DNA of 64,000 bases, from positions 159,844 to 223,843 of the forward strand of contig JAIPEW010000002.1 of NCBI GenBank assembly GCA_021736985.1. Direction: 5' to 3'. This document shows positions 46,151 to 55,392 of the stretch, in pieces. Source of the stretch: Clostridiales bacterium (GTDB taxonomy: Bacteria > Bacillota > Desulfotomaculia > Desulfotomaculales > VENG01). Positions within the stretch are counted from its first letter, which is position 1, and each line of letters opens with the position of its first letter. Position numbers and translations under genes: made by a program. The notes below the pieces were generated by a model. It was not told where the DNA came from. It saw only the letters and a list, made by a program, of their open reading frames with translations, and made no database searches.

Positions 46151-47286
46151 GATACAAACTCCCCTTTCGGTATATAGACTTGCTTTCCGTCATAAAGCTG
46201 TGGGGGAGGATCTTTAACGACTATTTCCCCGGCAGATAAACCTTCTGTTATTTCCACATTGTGCTTACCTTTTATCCCGGCGAAGACCTCCTGTTTTACT
46301 ACGTGTTTTCCCTTCACCTTGAAGACGAATTTATCTCCGTTTCGTTTTTGTACAGTACGTGCCGGAACAAGCAGTGCTTCATTTTCGTGATTTAAAATAA
46401 TAGATACGCCCGCACTCATTCCCGGGCGCGGCATATTCTCAACATTAGTATCAGCGGGTAAATCAATCTCTACTACGGCCGTTCGAGTTGAAGTATTCAC
46501 CGAAGGGTAAATTTCTTGCACACTGGATTCTATTTTACTCCTTACACCAGGCAGCTTTATTTTTACCTTTGTGCCCCGGTCGAATCTTGCCAGGTCTTCT
46601 TCAATAATATTAACCATAACCTGCAAAGAACCGGTACCAGCTATCTTAAGAACCGGTTTCCCCGGGGCAGCCATTTCCCCTTCTTCCATAATCTTGCCGG
46701 TTACCACACCGGACAGCGGAGAATATATAACTGTATTATCCAGCCCCTGCCTGGCTTCTCGCAGTGCCGCCCTGGCTTCTTCTACCCCGGCCCTAGCCTT
46801 GTTCCTTTTATAGAGAATGTTTTCATATTTTTGTCGGGAGACAGCTCCTTTTTTCCAAAGGACTTTATATGTTTTAACTTCCTTCTCCCAGTGTTTTAAG
46901 TCAACTTTTACCTTTTGCAAGCGTTTTTCCAGTTTATTTATTTTTTCAGGCAGCCCGCTGTCATCCAATTTTATCAATAACTGTCCCCGGCTAACCCGGT
47001 CCCCTATACTGCATTTTACCGATTCAATTCCGGCCATTATTTTGGGGGCAAGAGAAATTTTATGCTCCGCCCGGACTGTACCGGTATAAGTGATCACATC
47101 ACTTATGGCTCCCTTTTCCACTTCAACAGTATTAACAGGAACTCCCACGTGCTCCCTTTTAGGAACCTCCTGTATAGTCTTTAACCTGTTCATTGCAAAA
47201 AAAACAATGCCGCCAACTAGAACTATCCCCGCCAGCAGGACTAAAAATTTTTTTATTTTTTTTGAAGAAGTATTATCATTATCCAA
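46147..47286 (-). CDS. RND efflux adaptor (HlyD/MFP family)
   Basis: A 379-residue adaptor with one N-terminal membrane segment (about 12-32). The lipoyl half-motifs are VKCSIGDRVSRGQLLIKLDD and TVIYSPLSGVVTGKIMEEGE, flanking a coiled hairpin, followed by the beta-barrel and membrane-proximal domains. The start is TTG 47286 behind AAAGGGGGG; a longer reading upstream lacks a ribosome site. Translation is coupled to the pump gene. Confidence 0.92.
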   Translation of the reverse strand: MDNDNTSSKKIKKFLVLLAGIVLVGGIVFFAMNRLKTIQEVPKREHVGVPVNTVEVEKGAISDVITYTGTVRAEHKISLAPKIMAGIESVKCSIGDRVSRGQLLIKLDDSGLPEKINKLEKRLQKVKVDLKHWEKEVKTYKVLWKKGAVSRQKYENILYKRNKARAGVEEARAALREARQGLDNTVIYSPLSGVVTGKIMEEGEMAAPGKPVLKIAGTGSLQVMVNIIEEDLARFDRGTKVKIKLPGVRSKIESSVQEIYPSVNTSTRTAVVEIDLPADTNVENMPRPGMSAGVSIILNHENEALLVPARTVQKRNGDKFVFKVKGKHVVKQEVFAGIKGKHNVEITEGLSAGEIVVKDPPPQLYDGKQVYIPKGEFVS

Positions 47287-47475
47287 GTTAATCCCCCCTT
47301 TTTTACTGATTAATTCATATTTTAATCGACTCCAGCTGTCAGCAAAAAGTAATATATCCTCCCCGCCAATTGGCATTGTCATCCTGTTCCAATATGTAAT
47401 AGATCCGACTTGGTCAGGGTATCATGTACATATTCCAGGGCATCACCTAAAGTTTGTTCCTTGTTTTTGTAACCT

Positions 47476-47520
47476 GGCTGTCAGAAAAGTTTTGATACTC
47501 CGTTGTGAGCAAAAAGCTTG
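47476..47520 (+). repeat. Dispersed repeat, tail fragment
   Basis: GGCTGTCAGAAAAGTTTTGA followed by TACTCCGTTGTGAGC: the same tail as in the longer copies. It lies 230 bases from copy A and upstream of the RND adaptor. Confidence 0.6.
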
Positions 47521-47690
47521 TAAAATATTATATAGGGTCAAAGCCCCTTGTTCAGTGATATACATCACACGGAAACCATTCCTTGCCTGCATAATAAAAA
47601 AATCCCCGGGCAGATTTACCTGCAACCAGGGACTTTTTCTATCATTAATTGATCATACCGCATTTTCACTTATTTTCGTACATAAAGTTA

Positions 47691-47820
47691 AAATACTTTC
47701 TTCCCGAGCTTAGTAATGTCGGGCAAATGGGTAGGAATTCTTTGAGCTTGAGTGTTAGCTGGCTTATAAAGTGAATAGAGGAGTGTGGTGAGCATGTAAA
47801 TTTTCATGCTCACCTTTTTT
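47691..47820 (+). ncRNA. Possible small RNA ending in a strong orphan terminator
   Basis: A TAAAAT box at about 47690 (weak TTCACT 18 bases upstream) would start a transcript. It contains CCCGA/TCGGG and ends in a perfect 10-bp hairpin GGTGAGCATG/CATGCTCACC with six T (47787-47820). No ORF with a ribosome site is inside and no plus-strand gene ends here. The promoter is weak, so this is a suggestion only. Confidence 0.35.
47787..47820 (+). terminator. Orphan intrinsic terminator
   Basis: Stem GGTGAGCATG / CATGCTCACC, 8-base loop, then TTTTTT. The nearest plus-strand gene upstream (EamA) ends over 6 kb away. Confidence 0.8.
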
Positions 47821-47841
47821 GAGCAAATGCTCATGAGCTAA

Positions 47842-48220
47842 TTTTTGTTAGGCCGACAGCACTCTCCGCTCCCTAAAAAGCTATGGTTTTAAACGCAAAA
47901 TAAGATGAAAGGGACGGTGGATTTCCGGTAGGTAGCGGAGTCTAGGTCCGTTTTGCTAGCCCGTCAAACCCCGAACCCCCGGCTACTAAAGGCGTAAAAA
48001 ACTTGCTGTGCACTATCATAGAGCGGGTACCTAAAACATACTTTATGCTCAAATTAAAATACGTCCAGCACTCAGCCCATTTCTAATGCAGGAAAGACAG
48101 AAGTAAAAATATACTACTTATAGCACAATTTTTTAAAAAAGCGCACTGAGTGCTGGACTGGAGGAAACCACCGGCCCTCCACCCAGCTGTTAGAAGAGTT
48201 TTCATACTCAGTTGTGAGCA
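47842..48220 (+). repeat. Dispersed repeat, copy A (long)
   Basis: From TTTTTGTTAGGCCGACAGCA through CTATGGTTTTAAAC, CTTGCTGTGCACTATCA, GGAGGAAACCACCGGCCCTC to TTTTCATACTCAGTTGTGAG. Copy B (61771-62055) follows the same order. Copy A is longer by a 96-base hairpin-bounded segment at 48063-48158. The strand given is only for orientation. There is no coding frame, so this is a mobile non-coding element or a structured RNA. Confidence 0.75.
48063..48158. repeat. 13-bp inverted-repeat-bounded segment inside copy A
   Basis: GTCCAGCACTCAG (48063-48075) and CTGAGTGCTGGAC (48146-48158) are perfect complements around 70 AT-rich bases. Copy B has only the 9-base GGAGTCTCC at the same place. It is either a small MITE-like insertion or a stem whose length differs between copies. 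Confidence 0.65.
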
Positions 48221-48235
48221 GACGTTCGTGGAAGT

Positions 48236-48889
48236 TTAATTCAAACAATCTGATTCAATAATATACTTAATTGGTAACTTTTTTCTTATTCTTGTTAATG
48301 CATTATCAACTGTTTTTTTTGCAATACCGTATTCTTTCTCTAAAATCGGAGACACACGGTAATATCCCAACTCTCTATAATAAATTACATTTTTTAATAC
48401 TTGCGCTTCAATATTAGTAAAACTAAATTCTTCAAAAATATAATTTATGTAATCATTAAAATAAATATCTTCAAAAGAAACACCGGCCTTAGAATCCTGC
48501 AAAATGTCTTTAAAATAAACACCTAAACCTTCACCAATTTCCTTATCTATAGTTACCGTAAGACCTCTCTTTTTTTTACAGCACATATGTTTTCTTATAT
48601 TTAAAAAATGTTTTTCTATTCTCATGGTAAAATAAGAATCAAAACTAGCTTTCTTAGTATCATCATACTTATTTAAGGCATCCCATAATATGAAATAACC
48701 TTCCTGTAAAATATCCTCACGTTCCATTCTATTGAAAATATCATACTTTCTCGATAAATAAATTATTAATCCACTGTAATAATTCATATACTCTTTGAAA
48801 TAATTATTATTTATTTTATTTTCATCTATAACTGTAGAATACAAATATGTTTTTTTAGAATCCTCATACACACTTACCTGTGTATTCAT
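48236..48889 (-). CDS. Sigma-70-like RNA polymerase sigma factor, unusual
   Basis: A 217-residue protein with sigma region 2 (MEREDILQEGYFILWDALNKYDDTK resembles regions 2.1-2.4, the -10 contact) and a region 4-like HTH near the end (YGIAKKTVDNALTRIRKKL). It is very AT-rich and rich in Tyr, Ile and Lys. The start ATG 48889 follows GGGGGGTG. It does not match a named sporulation sigma that I know. It is closer to small SigH/SigI-like or competence-type factors. No anti-sigma gene is adjacent. Confidence 0.7.
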   Translation of the reverse strand: MNTQVSVYEDSKKTYLYSTVIDENKINNNYFKEYMNYYSGLIIYLSRKYDIFNRMEREDILQEGYFILWDALNKYDDTKKASFDSYFTMRIEKHFLNIRKHMCCKKKRGLTVTIDKEIGEGLGVYFKDILQDSKAGVSFEDIYFNDYINYIFEEFSFTNIEAQVLKNVIYYRELGYYRVSPILEKEYGIAKKTVDNALTRIRKKLPIKYIIESDCLN

Positions 48890-49116
48890 TATTTTCATCA
48901 CCCCCCGGAAATTTTTACCGAGCAAAAAATTAAGGCTTATTCCTTCAATAAATACTTTCATGTAAAATTATGTCGTAATAGTCTTTTTTTTAGAAGAGAC
49001 TTAATTCCCGTCAGATTAGGACTAAAATCCTATTATTGCTAGCTAAAATTAAAACAGTTAAAATAAATTATTAAACTTTTTCTTTATTTACTATAAAGAT
49101 GAAGGGAGAAAAAATT

Positions 49117-49803
49117 TTGTCTAGTTTTATTGAAGAATTGAGGAATATAGAAATTTTTACAGCCTTAAGTGATGAACAATTACAGAAGATAAGTGAATTA
49201 GTTATAAAACGTTTTTACACCAACGGTAATATAATTTTTCTAGCAGGTGAACCAGGCGAAGGAGTATTTTTTTTAAAATCCGGACGGATCAAGATTATTA
49301 AAAATGACAGGGAGGGAAGGGAGCAAATTCTGCATTTCATTAACCCGGGAGAAACATTCGGGGGAGTCGTACCTTTCGGAGATAACAGCTATCCAGCTAC
49401 AGCAGCAGTAACAGAACCATCCGAAATTCATATTATACATAATCAAGACATGGAAAAGTTAATAATAGAAAACCCTGAAATAGCCGTTGGCCTGTTAAAA
49501 ATAATGGCCCGGAGATTGCGTTTTTCTCAACAACAAATCAACGATTTAGCTTTAAAAAACACAACAAGCAGGATGGCCAGTATGCTGTTATATCTTTCTG
49601 CAGAACATGGAACAAGAACAAGCAGGGGAACTAAAATTAATATATCTCTAACCAAGCAAGAATTGGGTAAACTAATCGGTACTTCCAGGGAAACTGCTAA
49701 TCGAATATTAAATAAATTTGAAAAACAAGAAGTAGTTGAAATCCACAAGAAAATTATCTTTATTTTAGACAAGGATAAACTTAAGTCGTGGATTATGGAA
49801 TAG
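49117..49803 (+). CDS. Crp/Fnr family transcription regulator
   Basis: A 228-residue regulator. The cNMP-like sensor domain (about 10-125) has GEPGEGVFFLKSGRIKI, followed by the dimer helix and a winged HTH with LTKQELGKLIGTSRETANRIL. No N-terminal Cys cluster of Fnr type is present. TTG 49117 is preferred because AAGGGAG precedes it by eight bases; the ATG 18 bases upstream has none. Target unknown; it stands alone between the sigma-like gene and proA. Confidence 0.92.
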   Translation: MSSFIEELRNIEIFTALSDEQLQKISELVIKRFYTNGNIIFLAGEPGEGVFFLKSGRIKIIKNDREGREQILHFINPGETFGGVVPFGDNSYPATAAVTEPSEIHIIHNQDMEKLIIENPEIAVGLLKIMARRLRFSQQQINDLALKNTTSRMASMLLYLSAEHGTRTSRGTKINISLTKQELGKLIGTSRETANRILNKFEKQEVVEIHKKIIFILDKDKLKSWIME

Positions 49804-49809
49804 TAAAGC

Positions 49810-49839
49810 AAAGTTGGTGCCCTTAACAGCACCAACTTT
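49810..49839. terminator. Bidirectional terminator / REP-like palindrome
   Basis: AAAGTTGGTGC / GCACCAACTTT, 8-base loop, T-rich on both sides, between convergent crp-type gene and proA. Same core as the palindromes at 2659 and 42007. Confidence 0.8.
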
Positions 49840-49841
49840 TA

Positions 49842-51092
49842 TTATTCTCTGATCTGTCCCTCGCCAAAGATAATATATTTCGAGGTTGTTAATTCTTTAA
49901 GTCCCATAGGACCACGGGCATGCAACTTTTGAGTGCTAATACCTATCTCTGCCCCGAAACCAAACATGCCGCCGTCAGTAAAACGAGTTGAAGCATTTAT
50001 ATATACTGCTGCAGCATCAACTTCCCGGTGAAATCTGCGCCCTTTTTGATAGCTATCCGTAATAATGGCTTCTGAATGACCTGTGCCAAACTCATATATA
50101 TGGTCTAATGCTTCATCTATATCCTTAACTACTTTAACAGACAATACCAGGTCTAGAAATTCCGACGAATAGTCTTCTTCAGTAGCAAGATTTGCCCAGG
50201 ATACATGTTTTTGAGTTTGTTCACATCCTCTTATTTCTACACCAGCCTCTTTAAGTTTCTCAGCAGCTGCAGGCAAAAAAGCTGCGGCGATATCTCTATG
50301 AACAAGCACTGACTCCAGGGCATTGCAAACCCCGGGGCGCTGGCATTTTGCATTTACTATTATATCCCTGGCCATTTCTAAATTAGCTTCATTATCCACG
50401 TAAACATGGCAATTCCCCACCCCGGTTTCAATTACCGGAACAGTAGCATTTTCTACAACAGTTCGAATTAAACCTGCGCCTCCCCGGGGAATTAATAAAT
50501 CCAAATAATCCTTGAGCTTAAGCATATAATTAACAGCAGCACGGTCAGTATTCTCAATTAGCTGTACAGCCGCAGATGGTATTCCCGCAGCTCCAGCAGC
50601 CCCGGCAAGCACCCCGGCCACGGCCTTATTAGAATTTATTGCTTCTGATCCTCCTCGTAAGACTACAGCATTGCCTGTTTTCAAGCAAAGCCCGGCAGCA
50701 TCAGCCGTAACATTTGGACGTGCCTCGTAAATAATACCTACAACACCTACAGGTGTACTGATACGCCCTATCTGTAAACCATTTGGCCTTGTCCACATTG
50801 ATTCTACGACTCCTACCGGGTCATCAAGAGAAGATACTTTTTCCAACCCGGCTGCCATATCATTAATCCGTTCCGGAGACAGGCTAAGGCGGTCAATAAG
50901 TGCCCTGGATAAACCTTTTTCTCTGCCGGTTTCCACGTCTTTAGCATTTTCCTGCAGTATGTAGTCATTATTATCTCGCAGCGCTTGTGCCATGGCATTT
51001 AATGCTGTATTTTTTTCATTAGCAGATAAAAAAGAAAGCTTTCTTGCAGCCTCTTTAGCTTCTTTGGCTTTATTAAAAACTTCCTGTTCCAT
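49842..51092 (-). CDS. proA: Glutamate-5-semialdehyde dehydrogenase
   Basis: A 416-residue NADPH enzyme for the second step of proline synthesis. It has GIIYEARPNVTADAA, catalytic Cys in CQRPGVCNALE, and FTDGGMFGFGAEIGISTQKLHARGP. Follows proB by 18 bases. Complete. Confidence 0.97.
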   Translation of the reverse strand: MEQEVFNKAKEAKEAARKLSFLSANEKNTALNAMAQALRDNNDYILQENAKDVETGREKGLSRALIDRLSLSPERINDMAAGLEKVSSLDDPVGVVESMWTRPNGLQIGRISTPVGVVGIIYEARPNVTADAAGLCLKTGNAVVLRGGSEAINSNKAVAGVLAGAAGAAGIPSAAVQLIENTDRAAVNYMLKLKDYLDLLIPRGGAGLIRTVVENATVPVIETGVGNCHVYVDNEANLEMARDIIVNAKCQRPGVCNALESVLVHRDIAAAFLPAAAEKLKEAGVEIRGCEQTQKHVSWANLATEEDYSSEFLDLVLSVKVVKDIDEALDHIYEFGTGHSEAIITDSYQKGRRFHREVDAAAVYINASTRFTDGGMFGFGAEIGISTQKLHARGPMGLKELTTSKYIIFGEGQIRE

Positions 51093-51110
51093 GTATCAAC
51101 AACTCCCTTC

Positions 51111-52238
51111 TTAAATATCTAAAACTAAATTATTGCGGTGTATAACCTCATCAAAATCTTTATAACCTAGTATTTCGATTATTTCTGCTGTTTGTTTCCC
51201 TTTAATGGCATTCAAGTGGTCAATGGAGTAATTAACAACTCCACGCGCAATCTCCATGTCTTCAAAATAAACGCTTACTGTATTGCCCACGTCAAATCGC
51301 CCTTCTGTCCCAATAACTCCAGAAGGCAGCAGACTTTTACCGTGTTCCATGAGGGCATTAGCTGCTCCCCTGTCTACATTTATCTTTCCCTGCACCCCTG
51401 ATCCATAAGCTATCCATTGTTTCTTATTATCAAGTTTTACGGATGGCCAAAAGGCAGTACCTACTTTTTGGCCATCCAGGATTTGTTGTAAAATATTATT
51501 TTCACCGGTACGGGCAAGTACAGTTACCATACCTGAGTGCATTGCTACTCGTGCTGCCTGAATTTTAGTAACCATCCCCCCGGCCCCTAGATCTGTACCG
51601 ACCCCTCCGGCCAGGGATTCAATTTCAGAAGTTATTTCATTAACTTCTGAAATGAGATATGCATTTCCATCTACCCTGGGGTCACCGCTGTAAAGACCTT
51701 CAATATCAGAAAGCAATACCAGCATATCTGCATCTATGGCACCACCTACAAGTGCTGCCAGGTTGTCATTATCTCCAAACTTTATTTCTTCTACAGCCAC
51801 AGTATCATTTTCATTTATTACCGGGATTACCCCCTGCTTAAAAAGTGCCCTGATTGTATTGCGAGCATTTAAAAATCGCTTGCGGTCAGAAAAATCTTCC
51901 CTGGTAAGCAAAACTTGACCTACTATAACCCCGTATTCTGCAAAAAATTTTTCGTACATGTGCAAAAGGACTCCCTGGCCAACAGCGGCAGACGCCTGTT
52001 TTTCGGGAATATCACGGGGACGCTGCTGCAACCCTAGTTTTCCAACCCCGGCTGCTATAGCACCTGAACTAACTAATACTATTTCCAGTCCGCGGTTGTA
52101 CAGGTCCGACAGCTGTCGTCCCAGGCATTCCAATTGATAAAGGTTAAGCTTTCCAGTTTCATTGTAAGTAATTGAACTGGAACCAACCTTTACAACTAGC
52201 CTTTTGACATTATTAAGATCTCTTTTTAGACTTTCCAT
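51111..52238 (-). CDS. proB: Glutamate 5-kinase
   Basis: A 375-residue enzyme for the first step of proline synthesis. The kinase domain has VVKVGSSSIT, VSSGAIAAG, INENDTVAVEEIKFGDND and GGMVTKIQAA, and a C-terminal PUA domain (about 285-365) is present. It lies 46 bases after obg, so likely part of spo0B-obg-proB-proA. Confidence 0.97.
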   Translation of the reverse strand: MESLKRDLNNVKRLVVKVGSSSITYNETGKLNLYQLECLGRQLSDLYNRGLEIVLVSSGAIAAGVGKLGLQQRPRDIPEKQASAAVGQGVLLHMYEKFFAEYGVIVGQVLLTREDFSDRKRFLNARNTIRALFKQGVIPVINENDTVAVEEIKFGDNDNLAALVGGAIDADMLVLLSDIEGLYSGDPRVDGNAYLISEVNEITSEIESLAGGVGTDLGAGGMVTKIQAARVAMHSGMVTVLARTGENNILQQILDGQKVGTAFWPSVKLDNKKQWIAYGSGVQGKINVDRGAANALMEHGKSLLPSGVIGTEGRFDVGNTVSVYFEDMEIARGVVNYSIDHLNAIKGKQTAEIIEILGYKDFDEVIHRNNLVLDI

Positions 52239-52284
52239 TTTATTACCTCAATTATAATATTTATACTAATATAACACAGTACAA

Positions 52285-53550
52285 TTACTCTACAAAATGA
52301 AATTCAAAATCACCTATACGCACCAGGGCCCCATTTACAGCACCGGCATCCCTCAAAGCATTTTCCAGCCCAATAACCTTCATAATACGCTGTAAACGAT
52401 GCAGAGCCTCTTCATTCTCCAGATCAGTCATGGATACATGCTTTTCAATTTCTTTCCCCTGCACTACAAAAACCCCGTCCTTCTTATCAATCGTAAACCT
52501 GGGCTGGTACCGGTGAGTAACTTCTTCTTTTTCCTCCTGCACCTCTGGCAATTCTTCCGGTATTTCATGCAGCATTTCCAGAACTTTATATACAAGGTCA
52601 TCCAAACCTTCCCCGGTAACAGCTGATACCGGGAATATCTCATACTCCCCTTTTAACTCTTCCTTCAACAATTGCACTGTTTCTCCAGCCCCTGGTATAT
52701 CCATTTTATTAGCTGCAATTACCTGAGGTCTTCTGGCTAATTGTGGACTATACTGTTTCAGCTCGTTATTTATTATACTAATATCATTCAGTGGATCACG
52801 TCCTTCGCTCCCCGAAGCATCTATTATATGTACAAGCAGGCGAGTACGCTCGGTATGACGCAGAAAACGATGCCCGAGACCTACTCCTTTATGCGCACCT
52901 TCAATCAAACCTGGTATATCTGCTACTACAAACGCCGTATCTTCTATTTTTACAACACCTAGATTGGGTTTTAATGTAGTAAAATGATAACTCGCTACTT
53001 TGGGCTTAGCTGCTGATATATGTGATATTATAGTTGACTTTCCTACATTGGGAAAACCTATTAAAGCAACATCCGCCAGCAGCTTTAATTCTAGTTCTAA
53101 CCAGCAATCTTCCCCTGGCTCACCTTTTTCCGCGAAAGAGGGAGTACTGTTTCTGGATGATGAGAAACGGGCATTTCCCCTGCCCCCACGTCCCCCCCGG
53201 GATACTACAACTTCCTGTCCTTCTTCTAATATATCTGTATAGATTTCCCCGGCACCTGCATTCTTCACTATGGTCCCAACCGGGACAGAGAGGACCAGAT
53301 CTTCTCCAGCTTTACCGTGCATGGTTTTCCCCTGGCCGTGTTGTCCCCTTTCTGCCTTATAATGCTTCTTATACTTAAAATCAACAAGAGTTTGCAGCCC
53401 GCGGCTGCCGCAAAGTATAATATTACCTCCCCGGCCGCCGTCACCGCCCCAGGGGCCCCCCTCGGGGACATACTTTTCCCGGCGAAAAGCAACACATCCA
53501 TTGCCGCCGTCTCCACCTTTTACATAAATCTTTGCATGATCGTAGAACAT
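52285..53550 (-). CDS. obg: GTPase Obg (CgtA)
   Basis: A 421-residue ribosome-associated GTPase acting in 50S assembly, stress and sporulation control. Gly-rich Obg domain (1-158), G domain with GFPNVGKSTIISH, ADIPGLIEGAHKG and ANKMD, and a C-terminal OCT domain (about 350-421). It follows spo0B as in Bacillus. Confidence 0.97.
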   Translation of the reverse strand: MFYDHAKIYVKGGDGGNGCVAFRREKYVPEGGPWGGDGGRGGNIILCGSRGLQTLVDFKYKKHYKAERGQHGQGKTMHGKAGEDLVLSVPVGTIVKNAGAGEIYTDILEEGQEVVVSRGGRGGRGNARFSSSRNSTPSFAEKGEPGEDCWLELELKLLADVALIGFPNVGKSTIISHISAAKPKVASYHFTTLKPNLGVVKIEDTAFVVADIPGLIEGAHKGVGLGHRFLRHTERTRLLVHIIDASGSEGRDPLNDISIINNELKQYSPQLARRPQVIAANKMDIPGAGETVQLLKEELKGEYEIFPVSAVTGEGLDDLVYKVLEMLHEIPEELPEVQEEKEEVTHRYQPRFTIDKKDGVFVVQGKEIEKHVSMTDLENEEALHRLQRIMKVIGLENALRDAGAVNGALVRIGDFEFHFVE

Positions 53551-53666
53551 ATTTTTATCACCTTTTTAATATTATTTCTTATTTCATTGCTCGCTGCTTA
53601 CCCCGCAGCGATAAAGGAAACTTTAAACACTTCAAATACAACATTCTCTGCAAACCACTATCTTCT

Positions 53667-54239
53667 TTAGTTATAGGAAAGAAAAATTTCTACTTGTCCT
53701 AGCCTACTTCCATCCTGTGAAAATTCCCATTTAAGGTATCCACCATGCAGAGATAATTCATTGTTTATCTTGTTAAAAGATATTATTAAATCATCCACAT
53801 CCCTTGGTGAGATAAAATTAAAACTCAAACAATATTTATTATTTTTTTCCTTTACATATATCTCTAACCATAAATACTGTTTTTCATTATAGGGGCCAGA
53901 AGCCATGCAATCTGTAATCACACGCATGCAATCTAGAACTGCCCTGCCGGATGCCGGCCCCGGAATAGTACATCCCTTTAGATCGCACTGTACATTATAG
54001 CTGGTTTCAGCTTGAACGCTAGCAGCCATCTCTTCTCCTGCTAAAAATGCACCGGCAACTTCCGGCACATCCAGGTGCACTATACCAGTTAATTTTTTAA
54101 AATCAACATTAACTTTTTGCAGATATTGCAGGGCTTTTTCATTTTTCCCAAGTTGTATGTAACCTGAAAGTACTTGCAAGTGATTTAAAAAATTATGACG
54201 CAAATACGAAATCAATTCCATATATTTATAAGCATCCAA
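53667..54239 (-). CDS. spo0B: Spo0B-like phosphotransferase / sensor domain protein
   Basis: A 190-residue protein with the Spo0B alpha-helical hairpin LRHNFLNHLQVLSGYIQLGK, in which the His of RHNFLNH is the phosphoryl carrier, and a poor ATPase-like C-terminal part. In Bacillus it passes phosphate from Spo0F to Spo0A. Sits directly before obg, the diagnostic position. The C-terminal domain is weakly conserved, so function is by context and motif. Confidence 0.85.
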   Translation of the reverse strand: MDAYKYMELISYLRHNFLNHLQVLSGYIQLGKNEKALQYLQKVNVDFKKLTGIVHLDVPEVAGAFLAGEEMAASVQAETSYNVQCDLKGCTIPGPASGRAVLDCMRVITDCMASGPYNEKQYLWLEIYVKEKNNKYCLSFNFISPRDVDDLIISFNKINNELSLHGGYLKWEFSQDGSRLGQVEIFLSYN

Positions 54240-54333
54240 ACCTTGATACCCCTCCTATTTTTTTATAACATAAAAAAAAGTCTCTTCTTCTAAAAAACAA
54301 ATAACACTTTATAAGAAAAATTTTAACATTTTA

Positions 54334-54369
54334 TATTAAAATTAAAAAATATATTTATTAATTTTAATA
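54334..54369. promoter_or_regulatory. AT-rich 12-bp perfect inverted repeat
   Basis: TATTAAAATTAA and its complement with a 12-base spacer, 36 bases before the ATG of the HTH/zinc-ribbon-like gene and upstream of the divergent spo0B gene. Candidate operator. Low sequence complexity makes chance more likely. Confidence 0.35.
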
Positions 54370-54405
54370 CCTGTTCTTGATTACATGTAGAAACAGGAGG
54401 AATTT

Positions 54406-55296
54406 ATGATGGCAGCTAGTAATGTTTTATTAAATACTGCACAGGTAAGTAAAATACTTAACATAACACTAAATAATGTTCAAAGGCTAAATAAAGAAGG
54501 ATATCTTGCAGTTAATGAAATAACTGATTTGAAAAACGGTAAAATGTACTTATATTCTAACAAGCAGGTAGACTCTCTAATACCCTTAATTCCCCGGATA
54601 AAAAAACACTGGCAACAGAATGACGACTACATACATGGAGCCAGTAAATTAGCCAGGCAGCGTAATAAACGGCACCAATCTTATCAACACAAACTTGGAC
54701 TCAAAAAAACTTTCTTAGAAAATATAGCATTTCTTCCTGAATACAGGCAGAAAATATTACGAAGCTCATATTTCCTGTTTCACCTTAATCATTATGCCAA
54801 AACAGGTAATTATTACTTATATGACTTAAAAGAACTCGTCTTATATGCTTTTGTACAATATTACCATAAAAACAATGATATATTACAGATAAGTTTTACT
54901 CAGGGTAACAATAAAACCATTCTTTGTCCATCCTGCAAGGCCAGGGCTAAAGATCAAAACCTGAGTTACATTGAATACCTCGATAATAACGGAGGGTGCT
55001 CTAAATGTACTAAGCAGTATAATTATTACAGTCTATATGAATTCTTAATAGATGACTGTGATTACTACTTCTGTTTTCATATACCTTATTATTCAGCTAA
55101 AAAATGGTTTAAAAATGCAGGTATAACTATTGTGGAAAAAACCAATATGCAGCAAGAAGGAGCTACTGCTTTTGGGAGAACCATATATGAATCCGAAGCC
55201 AGAGCTGTTGAGCTAGTAGAAGTAATTAATGAATTACAGTATTTTATATCTGAGTTTGGTATTGAACCTCTTTTTGAAACTTACTTCCCAATGTAA
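54406..55296 (+). CDS. Unrecognised HTH and zinc-ribbon-like protein
   Basis: A 296-residue protein that I cannot assign. Residues about 7-45 look like a MerR/excisionase-type HTH (NTAQVSKILNITLNNVQRLNKEG). A basic middle follows (RQRNKRHQSYQHK), then a region with CPSCKA (about 173) and CSKCTKQY (about 198), spaced like a zinc ribbon. The remainder is aromatic-rich. ATG behind AGGAGG; ends in a strong terminator. It stands at the left of the accessory block and may regulate the small ORFs after it. Confidence 0.6.
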   Translation: MMAASNVLLNTAQVSKILNITLNNVQRLNKEGYLAVNEITDLKNGKMYLYSNKQVDSLIPLIPRIKKHWQQNDDYIHGASKLARQRNKRHQSYQHKLGLKKTFLENIAFLPEYRQKILRSSYFLFHLNHYAKTGNYYLYDLKELVLYAFVQYYHKNNDILQISFTQGNNKTILCPSCKARAKDQNLSYIEYLDNNGGCSKCTKQYNYYSLYEFLIDDCDYYFCFHIPYYSAKKWFKNAGITIVEKTNMQQEGATAFGRTIYESEARAVELVEVINELQYFISEFGIEPLFETYFPM

Positions 55297-55334
55297 ATTA
55301 TTCTTAGTAAAGGCAAGCATGTATTGGTACATAA

Positions 55335-55364
55335 GAAACCAGGATATTATAATATCCTGGTTTC
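55335..55364 (+). terminator. Intrinsic terminator, 30-base perfect palindrome
   Basis: 15-bp self-complementary stem starting GAAACCAGGATATTA, then TCTTTTTTTT. It ends the HTH/zinc-ribbon-like gene. Confidence 0.9.
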
Positions 55365-55392
55365 TCTTTTTTTTGTGAAAAGAATTATTAAC

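Noticed and set aside
47443..47625. Short minus-strand frame upstream of the RND adaptor
   Set aside because: Overlaps a repeat tail, lacks a clear ribosome site and gives no recognisable protein.
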